Below are positions 48,801 through 60,824 of a stretch of DNA of 61,194 nucleotides, one piece after another; the first letter of the stretch is position 1; the number at the start of each line of letters is the position of its first letter. The translations under genes and the position numbers were made by a program. The stretch spans positions 20,284-81,477 of the forward strand of contig OUQQ01000028.1 in the NCBI GenBank assembly GCA_900404475.1. The letters run 5' to 3'. The notes beneath the pieces are model-generated. The model made no database searches, was not told where the DNA came from, and was given only the letters and a program-made list of their open reading frames with translations. The stretch comes from Spongospora subterranea. Its lineage: Eukaryota; Endomyxa; Phytomyxea; Plasmodiophorida; Plasmodiophoridae.

Positions 48801-51800
48801 TTTCAAGATATTATCATACCGACTCTGGATACTGTAAGTGCCATGAGAACTTCCTTTTCACCACTATTGTTTTAATCGTTTGCATCAGACACGCAATTCG
48901 TCGATCCTCTCGATGCTAGTTCAGAATAAGCGCCATGCTCTATGGGTTGGAAGTACAGGAACGGGAAAATCCATGTGCATCAATCTGGTTATGAATAAAG
49001 GGGTCGACCCAGGGATTTTCATTCCAGTCAACATAACTTTCTCTGCCAGATCATCTGCATCGCAAACGCAACGTGAGATTTTTTGCTATCGAGTAAGCAC
49101 CGGTTATTGATTCAACATTCAAAATCAGAAATCATTGATTCGAAAACCGACCGTCGCCGAAAGGGTGTGTTCAGCCCACCATTAAACAAGCATCTAATAA
49201 TTTTCGTCGACGACTTAAGTATGCCAAATAAGGATCAGGTAAGAAAAAATCGAAACTAAATTTGAGCATACCTAATGCGACATTCCTAGTATGGTTCGCA
49301 GCCCCCAATTGAGCTTCTTCGTCAATGGATGGATCATGGTGGCTGGTATACCGATAATGAGTTTAGATCCCTGGTTGATATTGGCTTCGTATCGGCTTTG
49401 GGCGTCCCAGGTCTATGATCGTAATCTAAACCTCTGAATTTGTTTTCTGAAAGTTGGGTGGCATAGGCGGTGGTAGAAACGCTGTTAGCTCTCGATTTCT
49501 GCGACATTTCGTGTCTCTTTCTGTAGTTCCATTTGATAACGACTCATTACAGAGAATTTTTTCAACGATCATGAAACGGTGGATCAACTCTTTTCCCAAT
49601 GGTTGTCGTTATACATGATCTTTCAGGATGCGCGTTGACTCCCAAATCAAAACTGTGTCTTAGGATCCGGTTCAGATCTACTATCTGTTCAAGCAAAAAT
49701 TGTCTCTGCTACTGTCTCTTTATACGACACGATTGCATCTGAATTACGCCCTACTCCAGCAAAAGCGCATTACACCTTTAATCTTCGTGATCTATCAAAA
49801 GTGTTTCAGGTTGGCCTCTGTTTGAAATGTGTTGTTGTCAACGCTGATCAATTGTTTCTAGGGAGTTGTAAGTGGAAAGAAGAGCAATATCTCGTCTGGG
49901 ACAGACTTGGTTCGACTGTGGTCTCATGAGTGTTATCGTGTGTTCAGCGATCGACTCATTGACAGTACTGATGAAAAATGGTTCCATAATGTGCTGATAA
50001 AGCAAGTCAAAACCACTCTCAATATGGATTATGAACGAGAAATACTCTCTGGTGTGTGAAGAGTTCTCTTTCTTCGAACCGTGTTTGATCGTTGTTTTTA
50101 TAGGTGATGCTGATCGCCGTCTAATATATTGTGATTTCCTTGCATCGGACAGAGCATATCTTGAAGTCGTTGATATGGACTCATTGCGTCGTCGCGTCAC
50201 CGATCTGCTGGATGATTATAACGCTGTCCATTCCTCTCAGATGAATTTGGTTTTATTTCAGTCTGCCATTGAGCATGTTGCTAGACTGGTTCGCATCATT
50301 CGTCATCCATTCGGCAATGCCCTGCTTGTCGGGGTAGCAGGGCTAGGACGCCAAAGTTTGACACGCCTGGCGGTAATCACGGTTGTCGAGTTTGCAACCT
50401 GTCATTGAATCAATCTCCATAGGCATTTGCCTCCGAATATAGCCTTACATCGATCGAAGCCACCAATAATTATGGACAAACAGAATGGCACGATGACTTA
50501 AAGAAAACGCTGATATCGGCTGGTGTTGACGATGTACAACAAGTCTTTATGCTTAGTGATGGAGCTATAAAAGACGAGTCGTTTCTTGAGGATGTTAATA
50601 ATATCCTTAACAACGGCGAGGTTCGGTTATCCTTCAACAGCGCTCACCATCTTTGGATTGAGCCAAGTGGTTGCTTAGGTTCCTAACCTATTCCTGACAG
50701 AAGAACTGTCCGCGATTTGGGAGAATATTGGTGCAGCTGCCCGTGGTATTGTCTGTCGTACAGCGTCGAACAGAACGGTTGTTTGATTGTTGTGACTTTG
50801 ATATAGCTGCTGGCCGAGGAGACTCATCTGCTGCCTTGTATACCTTCTTTGTGCAGAGATGTCGCCAAAATATCCATATCGTGCTGTGTTTATCTCCTAT
50901 CGGAGATTCATTTCGAGAGCGGCTTCGTCAGTTTCCCTCTCTTGTCAATTGTTGCACCATTGACTGGTTCCATCGTTGGCCTGTCGATGCGCTGCGGTAC
51001 GGTCTCGCGACATTTTGCCAGATACTGTAATTGATCTTACGATAAAAACAGGTCGGTCGCTGATCGATTTATGGCAAACGTCGACGTTGACGAACGTGTC
51101 ATCAACGTTTGTGTATCAATGCAAGAAACGGCGATCGCACTAAGCTCAGAATATAAGGCAGCTTTGAACCGGCATAATTATGTCACAGCCACTTCGTATC
51201 TATCGCTTTTAAAAACATTTGCCAACGTTTTCGAGTTGAAAAGAAAGTACGATCAAAGCTGTAATTGCTTTCGATATATTGACCAATGACTGATTAATTT
51301 AGGGAAATCGGCTACGCTCGAGATCGATATGTAAATGGATTGTCAAAGCTTGCAGAAACATCGATACAGGTGAAAGGGATGCAGGAGCAGCTGGAGCTAT
51401 TACGACCTCAACTGATTGAAAGCTCTGCCCAAACCGAGGAGTTATTAGTCACAATACAAATACGAACAACAGAGGCTGACGCTCAATCAAAGGTGTTCAA
51501 TGATCAGTTGTCAGCGTCATGAATATTGACCATATCTGTCCCTGTAGATCGTGGAATATGAATCTAAACTATGTAATGATCAAGCTGCAGAAGCGCAAAA
51601 AATCAAGGATGAATGTCAGGTATGTCGGCCAAGCAGTTCTAGATCCATATCCAATCTTAAAAATTGATAACAGATTAAACTGGATGCAGCTCTTCCTGCT
51701 TATGAAAGCGCAATGAAAGCGTTGAAGGTGCTAAAGAAGAACGATATTGTGGAAGTAAAAGCGATGAAGACGCCTCCAACAGCTGTAGTTTTGACCATGG

Positions 51801-54800
51801 AAACCAGTATGTTACGCTATGGGGTGATTGTTCTATCATTGAGGAGCTACCTCGAAAATTACAGTCTGCATCATGTTGGATGTTGAGCCAATACGTGTTG
51901 GGGCGGCTGGTCAAAAGACGGCAGATTATTGGGAGACGGCTAAGAAATCGTTTCTCGGGGACCCAAAATTCCTGACGACATTACAGATGTATGATAAGGA
52001 CAATATATCACCAAAGATTATTGATGCGCTTAAGCCATATATTGAGAATGCAGGTAGTATTTCAGTAATTTGTTCAAATTACAGGAAATTCTCACCTCAG
52101 TTGTTCAGAATTCATTCCCGAAAAAGTCAAGAAGGCTTCTGTGGCTGCACAAGGGCTTTGTAAATGGGTTCGAGCCTTGTACACGTACAATGAGGTTGCG
52201 AAGGAAGTAGGACCTATGAAGGTAATATATCGCATTTAGACTTCTGTTGAGACGCTCATGAACAGTGGCTGTTAAACAGGAGGCTTTGGCCAATGCAGAA
52301 GCCATATTAGCGGAGGCCAAAAAACAATTAGCAGCTAAAATATACCAGTTCGAAACAGTACAGCAGCTTTTGAGGGATCTCAAGTCTCAGTTCGAGGTTG
52401 CCGACGCTAGGTACGTTGCATCAACAGAATCTGAAACAGTTTCTGGAATCAGCACATGTCATCTCTTTTCTAATCGTGCGTGGTAGGAAACAAAAACTTG
52501 AAGATGATGTTCAGGATTGTAGCAAGTATGATAATACAGAGGACATTGATATCTCAGGAAAATAATAAATATTTTTTAGGCGACTGGAGCGAGCTGAACG
52601 GTTAATTGGCGGTTTGGGCGGAGAAAAAGATCGGTGGACACAACGCTCCACTGTCTGTCGTTTTCCTCGACTCGAAATGGCTTCTCATCAATATTAACAG
52701 GAATTATCGCAAGATTATGACAACGTTATCGGGAATATCGTGGTCTCGTCCGGGGTGATTGCTTACTTGGGAGGATTCACCAGTTCATTTCGTGATCGAA
52801 TCATCCAGCAATGGAAATCGAGTTTGCAAGCTCAGAATATAGCTGTGTCTGAGGTGATTCTCGCACACAAATATATGTTCACAGTTCAAACTCGCGTGTT
52901 TTTTCAGACCTTCACCTTGGGTAGTGTCATGGGTGACCCAGTCGAAATCCGTTCCTGGATTATTCAAAAGCTGCCAAAAGATCAGTTTTCGATTGATAAC
53001 GCCGTTATCATGAAGCTGTCGGTTCTATATCCATTAATGATTGATCCGCAGGTTCCTTCATAAAGGAATTTACCGTTGTATTCACTGAATCTAACAAATC
53101 GCTCGTTTAGGCTCAAGCACATCGTTGGATAAGCATTCGTGAGAAGTCAAGAGCCATGAAAATTGTAAAAAATGGCGGGACCGGTTTCGCACGAGCTCTT
53201 GAAAATTGTCTACAAGTAATTGTTTGAATCCGGAAACAGTTTCTTCATAATGAACTTGTTCATATACAACCAGTTTGGAACGCCGCTATTACTTGAAGGT
53301 ATTGGTGAATCGTTGGATCCAATGCTTGACCCGATCCTGACAAAACAATCATATACCTCTGGAGGTATTGGCTGGTACTGGGGAATAGCGGCAAACCTGG
53401 ATTGATGATGTATTTCAGGGAGACTGATGATAAAACTTGGCGAAAATGCTGTCGATTTCGATCCTAATTTTACCCTGTACATGACAACGAAATTAGTGAA
53501 TCCCCATTATACACCTCAGGTACTCTGCTGTCATTAGGTTTTGGTTGGAATGGTAACCAAGAGCCTTATCGTTTATTTTAGATATCAACAAAAGTAGTAC
53601 TGGTAAATTTCATGATAACACCTGAGGGTCTTGAGGATCAGATGTTAGGGCTCGTAAGCGAATCATAATTTAGTAAAGTGACGTCACTGATTGTGTCTAG
53701 GTCGTCTCTCGAGATGAACCCAAGCTCGAACAGGAACGTATGGAACTGATCGTCAGCAGCTCGGAATATCAGCGCCAGCTATCTAAAATTGAGGACGAAA
53801 TCCTTCAAAGACTGAGCTCAGCTCAAGGAAACATACTGGACAATGAAGAGTTGATCGCTGCTCTAGGCAAGGTTTGAATATGAGCTCGTTTTGACGCTTT
53901 GTTGAAGGATAACATCATTACATCAGAGTAATGAGGCATCAAAATTGATTGAGAAGCGTGTGGCCGAGGGTGTTGTCACCGAAACTCGTATTAACAAAAT
54001 CAGAGCAGAATATCAGGTTCTAGCTGTTCAAGCTGCCAACCTTTTCTTCTGCGTTTCCGACTTATCGTGTATTGATCCTATGTATCAATATTCATTGGAT
54101 TGGTTCCTGTCGTTATATATACGAGCGATGGATGCTGCCCCCAAGGTTTGATCTTTGTCATTACGTCATTTTTTGTCATCTGACGGCACTTAGGCTCCGG
54201 CTCGCCTTCAGCGAACCATTAATATTCGCGATCAGTTTCTATTGGCGTTATATCGCAACGTATGCCGATCGTTATTTGAAGACGATAAATTGTTGTTTTC
54301 GTTTCTTCTATGTTTGAAGATTCTACAAGGGAAAAGCGAACTGGATTCTGACACTTTTCGCTTCCTTTTAACTGGAGGTATGTGATTTCTTACATCATCG
54401 CAACGAACCCAATTTGTTTGTTTCTTCAGGGGGAAAAGCTCCGAGTCCAGGAAATTATATCGAGAATCCTGCTCCTGAATGGATTATTGGTGAAATCTGG
54501 CCCTTACTTCAGGCAATTCACTACGTCACGTGCTGTCAATGCATACTGACATGCAAATAATCTTCAGACCCTATCACAGATACCTGCTTTCCAAGGGCTA
54601 GACGCAACATTCTCTCGCTTCATCAAACACTGGAAACGGGTGTACGACTGCTCAGATCCATTCAATGAGCCATTCCCAGAACCATTTCAGGTATGCATCT
54701 TGGTCACTGTTTGTTTATGGTTTTGAATAGCTGATAAATTCAGGCCAAGTTAAATCCGTTACAAAGGCTGTGTATCGTCCGATGTATTCGCCTGGACAAA

Positions 54801-57353
54801 CTGACATCAGGTTGGATTAATGGTGGCGACAACAAATTTATACGGCCTAACCTGGATCTTGTTCAGGAATACAATCTTTCGTCGGTCTGGTAATGGGCAA
54901 AAAGTTCATGGAACCGCCGATTTTCGACTTGGCAGAAGGATTTGCCGATACATCCAACACGTCACCTCTGATATTCATATTATCTCTAGGAGCTGATCCT
55001 GTCGCTGAGTACTCCATTCACAACTTTTTTGTTATTCTTAGCAGTTGACCCGTATTTCAGGTTGTATAAGTTCGCTGAAATTCGCGGATATGGGTCCGCT
55101 GATAAACTGTCCAGTATATCGTTAGGTCAAGGTCAAGGTGCTATTGCTGAGACCGCCATCGCATCGGCTATCGATAAAGGCACAAACTCGTCAAGTTTTC
55201 ACTACAAAATATCAGTTGACTAATGATTCAGGCACATGGGTGTTATTACAAAATTGCCATCTTGCTGTGTCGTGGATGAATACTTTGGAAAAGATTGTTC
55301 AAGACATCAACCCAGAAACAGCACATCCTGATTTCCGGTTATGGCTCACCTCAAAACCTAGTGATCGGTACGAAATTCTGTTCAAGTTTGCAAAGTCTAT
55401 GGTACATTGATTTACTGTAGATTTCCTGTGTCAATTTTGCAAAATGGAGTTAAAATGACTAATGAGCCTCCTCGTGGGCTTCGGGCTAACATTCTTCGCT
55501 CATATTCTGGGTTCGACCCCACTTGGTATCAGGAGAGTGGAAAAAACAAATCGTTCAAGCGATTATTATTCGGTTTATGCTTTTTCCACGGCGTGGTGCA
55601 GGTCAGAACAAACTGTTCATCTGAGAACAGATTTTGATTGCTAATTTGTAGGAGCGCCGCAAATTCGGGCCTCTTGGATGGAACATATTTTACGAATTCA
55701 ACAATAGTGATTTGACTATCAGCGTTCGTCAGCTGCAACAGTTTCTTGAGGCAACCGAAGTTCCACCGTTACCGGTACGTTCTCCAACTTATGAGGCAAC
55801 CGCCCATTACTGAAGACGAAACCTTAGGCGCTTCGATACATAACGGGAGAATTAAATTATGGTGGACGGGTGACTGACGAGAACGATCGCCGCACAATGC
55901 ATCACATCCTGAAAGAATTTTACTGTGACAAAATTATTACTGTTAACCCGTATTCTTTGTCGCCCTCGGGGGTTTACAAGACGCCAACAGTAATATTCGA
56001 TAGACATTAATGATATTCGATCGGTGACTGGGAACGTTCAATCAGGATGGGAATCTTGAATCAGTTGTGGCCCACATCAAAAAATTTCCATTGAACGATG
56101 ATCCGGAAGTATTCGGGCTTCATGAGAACGCTGATATCAGCTCAGCAATCAAAGAGAGTAATGACTTATTGGCTTCGGCTTTGAAGCAGATGCCGCGATC
56201 CAGTTCTACATCCAGCACTTTACGGGAGGACACGATCGTTCGATCGATTGCCGATGTTGAGGTTGGTGATACTGATGATTCCAAAGCTCTGATTGTAAAC
56301 TCGTTAACAACAACCAATGTGATGACAGAATATGTTCCCGAGGTTGTTTGATATCGAAAATATCTCTGGGCGATATCCTGTAGATTATGCTCAGAGCTTA
56401 AATACTGTTTTGGTGCAAGAACTTAAGCGATATAACAGATTAATCAAGCAAGTCAAATCAACACTATCCAATCTTGCTCAAGCCTTATCCGGACAAATCG
56501 TAGTGTTGATATTGTATTGCATTTGAAAGAGTCTCAGTCTTTTCGTGAAACAGGTAATGTCGCCAGAGTTGGAATCTCTGGGAAACGACATGTTCGATGG
56601 CAGGGTTCCAACCTTATGGTCTTCGCATAGCTATCCATCATTGAAACCGCTGAGGCCTTGGGTTGCTGATCTCGCTAACCGTCTGGCGTTCTTTCAGAGA
56701 TGGGTATGGATTGTTGTTCTCATTCCATCTTTTCAGACGTCAACTCTACTACAATAGGTTGATAATGGCCCACCGCCAGTATTTTGGATTTCCGGATTCT
56801 TTTTTACTCAGAGTTTCCTGACAGGTGCAATTCAGGTAAATCAATACCTTTTTGCCGTTGCCATCGAACTCTTCTGACGTGATTACAGAATTATGCTCGT
56901 GCTCATCAAATCCCAATCGATACATTGAGCTTTTCGTTTGAAGTCATGCGCGAACCTGTGGAGCAATTATTGAATCCCCCAGAGTCTGGTTGCTACATAT
57001 CTGGCATGTATCTTGAAGGGGCGAAATGGGATTCGAACCACCACTGTTTAGGTCAGTTTACGTAGTGCTTTTTCAGCTTATTTACTGAGTTTGTTTTCGC
57101 AGCGGAATCCTCACCGAAGACTCTATTGTCCCCAATGCCAGTGATTTGGCTCAAACCAGGTATCACCGCTGATGCTCCAGTTCTCCACAACGCATATCAA
57201 TGCCCAGTCTACAAGACAAGTAAACGAGCTGGAACATTATCCACCACTGGACACAGCACCAATTATGTCCTTACGATCAACCTTCCATCTCGTCTACCCG
57301 AAGATCATTGGGTCAAGCGAGGTGTCGCCTTAATACTTCAACTTGACCAATAA
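39804..57353 (+). CDS. Axonemal dynein heavy chain
   Basis: The motor subunit of a flagellar dynein arm. From [20 protein letters not shown] (39804) a low-complexity N-terminus leads into the tail. A tail segment near 40720-41180 ([20 protein letters not shown]) recalls inner-arm chains of the DNAH1 kind, from memory only. The linker lies at about 44000-46000. AAA1 has [12 protein letters not shown] (about 46356-46391) and Walker [14 protein letters not shown] (about 46627). AAA2 has [10 protein letters not shown] (about 47480) and a sensor-type [17 protein letters not shown]3 has [13 protein letters not shown] (about 48947). AAA4 has [16 protein letters not shown] (about 50328), where Arg replaces the Walker Lys as in many axonemal dyneins. 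The stalk coiled coils lie at about 51340-51520 and 52265-52480 and flank the microtubule-binding tip. AAA5, AAA6 and a C-terminal domain follow, ending [14 protein letters not shown]. Dozens of 30-90 bp introns. The stop codon itself forms an AATAAA (57349-57354). Confidence 0.93.
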
Positions 57354-58870
57354 AATCAAAACATTTATACTCCAAATGCGCTTGGGATACACCCCAACAG
57401 CGTATCAGTTATCGGGAACACGGTCCTGCTCGTTGCTGTTCCGTCATAACGGATAAGGTTTGTCGACAATAAGTTTTGGAAGAGCTCAAGTGCCTGTCCA
57501 TAGGGCGATCTTGGTTGAAATATGCATTTCTGTGCTCTCTGCATCGATAACAACAGAGGAACTGACGGACGGAATCACGGTCACGCTTTCAGGGAAAGGC
57601 GCCCTGATACCAAACCAGGCTGGCATACAGAAAAGGCAATGGATCCGCGTCGTCAGCAATATCGTGGATTCAGAGGGTCATAGCGATGAGGAAGTTTTCT
57701 CTTTAAACAAAGGTGGTGCGTCCAGTTTTATGAGTAGGACGAGGAGCCTCATGTTGGAGGGAAAAGTACTCTTCCAATGAATCAGTTGGCGAACTTCGCA
57801 GCATTCCAAACCGATGCCATCGCCGCGACCTGTAGTTGCTATCAACATTTCCAACCTTCATACTGTACCTATTGTAAATAGCCTGGAAAGCGACATTATA
57901 CTTCTGTGTTTACCTGTTCAAAAAGGTTGTTCCATTTCGCTCCAGATTTGATAAACGGTTTGCAGAGCGTTTAAACCTAAAACAAGCCCTTCGTGCATAG
58001 CAGGAAAGCCATACTGAGGATCTGTTTTCATGGGAGCATGCAATGAGGTGAATGGATGATGAACAAATATATATGAGCCTAAACTCTTCTAAGACGCACT
58101 GTGATCAACGGATTGAATAAACTAATGAAGGTAGAAAGTGTCCTCAGCATCATTGGACGGCCCAGACCCCGAGTTATCTTGAACTATATGGCGTATCCTC
58201 TTTTCTTGAACTCTAGAAATAGTTCTCAAGTTCTAGAAAGCATTCGCCATTCTTCGTCACTAGAACCCTTAATGGCACTTGATATAACCTGTTTGTGAAT
58301 CTGGTAGGTTTCAGAGACATGGAACGATATTCGTGTATTTAGAGAAATGCAAATTAAAAACGGATGCGATGCGAGAGGTTGTTTCCTTGCAATGTACAAC
58401 CATGACATCCGGTATTGCAACGAGGTTATTTGGCCTCTCTTCTCGGGCTTTGATGAATCCCTTTTCCTCCTCTGGGCTGTTCATGAGGTCTGTTAACCGG
58501 AAAATAATGATCATGCTTTTGGTGCTGAACCTGTTCCTCATGTAATGACAGCTTCTGGTTCAAATCTGGATCATGAAGTCGCTGAGGATGTGGCGCATGA
58601 GGCTTGACCCTCTGGCATTTAGAACTGGATGGCATGACAAATCAGCTGATAAGATCAGAAAACGATTGTGAATCGATCTTGAGGCACAAGCAGACAGTTG
58701 AGTCGCGTGCATATTTAGGTGAATCAATTGTTCACTGTAAGCTCAAGATATAAAAGATTTTATAATAAATATAGTTAATGATTCAAATGGTCATACGGAC
58801 CTATGACGTGTAGATATAACGTCAATAGCGGCGAAATCTTCAGCGCTATACAAGCGAATCACAAGTCAAC
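57354..58870. other. Unresolved region with probable exons on the minus strand
   Basis: The best exon candidate is minus-strand 58078-57918: a TTTAG acceptor, then SYIFVHHPFTSLHAP, AMHEGLVLGLNALQTVYQIW and a TGA. Upstream minus-strand frames (58420-58226, ISFHVSETYQIHKQVIS; 58541-58311; 58635-58426, His/Gln/Pro-rich) may be further exons, but I could not join them. A plus-strand ATG-less frame (57460-57780, ELTDGITVTLSGKGALIPN) competes with them. No family recognised. Confidence 0.3.
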
Positions 58871-59683
58871 ATGTCGCTCAATGTTGGAGAGAAAAGCCTA
58901 CCTGAGATCGCCTAGTTCAGGGAAAAAATTGCCAGGTCGAGGATGATTTTGATCTTTATCATGCACACTATTGGCGTTGTTGGCAGCAGAAGGTATGTTA
59001 GAAGGGATAGAAGCGTTCAAATGAGTGCCCACACGATCTTGATTTTGACACCGAATTGCGGAATGATGGGCCTAGATTCATGTCCGAGTCAATGATCAAC
59101 TCCAAACTACAACGTAGAGCTGCCGAACCATTGCGTCTGATCCATTATCAACGGGTGGAACTGGATCCTGATGAGAAATTAGCACGAAACAAAGAAATTG
59201 AAACATCAAATACCCTACCCTTGTTGTATAAACCGGACTGACACGTGCAATTTTAGGCGGCAATTCCTGTTGGCATTTGTTAAAAAGTACAGATGACGAT
59301 TTGGTAAAAAAAATAGAACCGATGGTGGCTGAGGCAGTTCGGGTGCTTCATATGGACGCTTAGTCGTGATGTTCTTTGCTTGGTTGCTCACACTGTCGGT
59401 GTTCGAACTTACACGTCCCAGCTGGTTTGGATTGGGGATTTTACCAGACAATGGGAGAGATTTCTAGCGTGACAGTTGAACTGGGTGGTATGATTATTCA
59501 AACGCGTTTACCGAATCGGCGCCATTGGTGACAGCTTCGCCATTTGCAGCGCCATTGTCGCAATTCAACCCTATTCCTGCCAATGGGATACCCTTGTACG
59601 AATCACCTTTTCCGTTTCGCAAAGCGACAAGAAACTTCTTATCGGCTTATAAAAATATTAAAATATTAGTAGTGACCCGTTGA
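58871..59683 (+). CDS. Candidate multi-exon protein, unrecognised
   Basis: The ATG at 58871 (MSLN) may begin it. Exons with tiny introns (31-33 bp) read VEDDFDLYHAHYWRCWQQK, spliced by GTATGT..AATGAG to CPHDLDFDTELRNDGPRFMS and LIHYQRVELDPDEKLARNKE. A GTATAA..TTTAG intron continues to LRQFLLAF. Beyond 59290 two frames compete: one hydrophobic (VVMFFAWLLTLSVF), the other polar (DVLCLVAHTVGVRTYTSQLV). The plus-strand frame to 59683 overlaps the RAD52 3' end by 18 bp, so the true stop may be earlier. Exon coding looks genuine; function unknown. Confidence 0.35.
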
Positions 59684-60337
59684 AAAATACACAATCATAA
59701 TACATAAGCAAAGACCAAGCGCATTCCCAAGAAGACGCAAAGCTCGTTTTTTCCCATCAGTTGCCGCTTCCTTGAGGCATTTTTTCATAGCTTCTGCCCT
59801 TCCGGGAAAATTTTCAACTGATCCGTATCCGACTATCGGCAACGGTTAAAAACGTTTCTGTAAAGACACCGATCAACGTACTTTCCTCATGAGAGGTTCC
59901 ATCTTTAAGGGTTATCTTGGCTAAACATGATATTCCAATTGACCACCGATTGCCTTCACTTTTTTCCTGTCATATAACTTCAATGTGCGTCTGTTTTCTG
60001 TTTAACCAGTTATTCACATACAAAATCGACCTCATGTTTAATGATGGAAGAGCTCCAACCGTTAAAACCAAAAATAGAATTGGCAAGCTCAAACACAACT
60101 TGACCAGCTAAATAAGCGTGACCTGGTCCTATAAATCACCATAAAAATTGGACTCAAAGGAACACGAACATATCAAAACAACAACCAATGATGTATGCTC
60201 CAACAAGAAGACTCACCATTTGACCCGCCTGTTGGTTTATAGGACATCATCGTATGACTTGGGCGTTTGTTAAGCCTCTCGGTGATCCGTCTTTTCTCGT
60301 CATCACTGTACGAGAATCGAGTCCCATCAATATTCAT
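59666..60337 (-). CDS. RAD52: RAD52-family single-strand annealing protein (compact)
   Basis: Anneals complementary ssDNA and mediates Rad51 loading in homologous recombination. The ATG at 60337 gives MNIDGTRFSYSDDEKRRITE and MMSYKPTGGSN. Splicing (GTGAGT..ATAG) joins GPGHAYLAGQVVFELANSIF and GFNGWSSSIIKHEVDFV. Next exons are GNRWSIGISCLAKITLKDGT, SHEES, then after a short intron GYGSVENFPGRAEAMKKCLK, EAATDGKKRALRLLGNALGL. This is the complete conserved Rad52/Rad59 DNA-binding core in order, including FGFNGWSS, the DGT(S/Y)HE block and the KKRALR(x)(x)GNALG signature. The frame then closes quickly (CLCIMIVYFSTGHY, stop 59666), without the usual GNCLYDKxY continuation or any Rad51/RPA-binding tail, giving about 175 residues. 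It is either a short Rad59-like form or one missing 3' exons. Confidence 0.87.
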
Positions 60338-60403
60338 CAATATATCATTTATGGTTTGAATAATAACACGGTAAATACCAGTTCATGTTAACATGAGGAA
60401 CCC

Positions 60404-60517
60404 TACACTGTACTCATCACATCACCACTGCCATGTGGGGGCCACAATGTACACTGTACACGTCCCCACTGCCATGTGAGGGATACACTGTACACATCAC
60501 CACTGCCGTGTGGGTGC
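60404..60517. repeat. Three imperfect direct repeats, TACACTGTAC..CACTGCCATGTG
   Basis: Units at about 60404-60442, 60448-60482 and 60484-60517 share TACACTGTAC, then CACTGCCATGTGNGGG. They lie 70-180 bp upstream of the RAD52 ATG, in the divergent spacer to the next plus-strand gene. They may be cis-regulatory copies or an array remnant. Confidence 0.65.
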
Positions 60518-60593
60518 CGCCACGACTATAGACTCAATGTGGATTCAAATTGATCCAACACTGGGCGAAGTCACTTGAAAATGGGGGCCCAGA

Positions 60594-60661
60594 AAAGACT
60601 GGCCACTTTAACTGGCCATTTCGAAAAGTGCGCGGATGGCCAGTTAAAGTGGCCAGTCTTT
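60594..60661. repeat. Perfect 25-bp inverted repeat (hairpin), 18-nt loop
   Basis: Arms 60594-60618 and 60637-60661 are exact reverse complements (AAAGACTGGCCACTTTAACT ... ), and each arm carries two GGCCA boxes. A further near-palindrome, GGTCAATATATATTGAC, follows at about 60710. The 3' arm core TTAAAGTGGCCAGTT recurs at 32510-32524. Confidence 0.9.
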
Positions 60662-60824
60662 GTACTATAGATACGAGAATAGACTGGCAACAAACTGATT
60701 GTGGCTCTTGGTCAATATATATTGACTGGCCATTGTGGATTTTCGGATCATTTTATACACCTGAGTGTATGCAATTCATGTTCCGGACTTGCCGTGTTTC
60801 GCGTCGCATTTCTGTCTATTTCAG

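Noticed and set aside
57460..57780. Plus-strand protein-coding gene after dynein
   Set aside because: The frame lacks an ATG and cannot be joined to the upstream frame; the opposite strand carries better exon signals close by.
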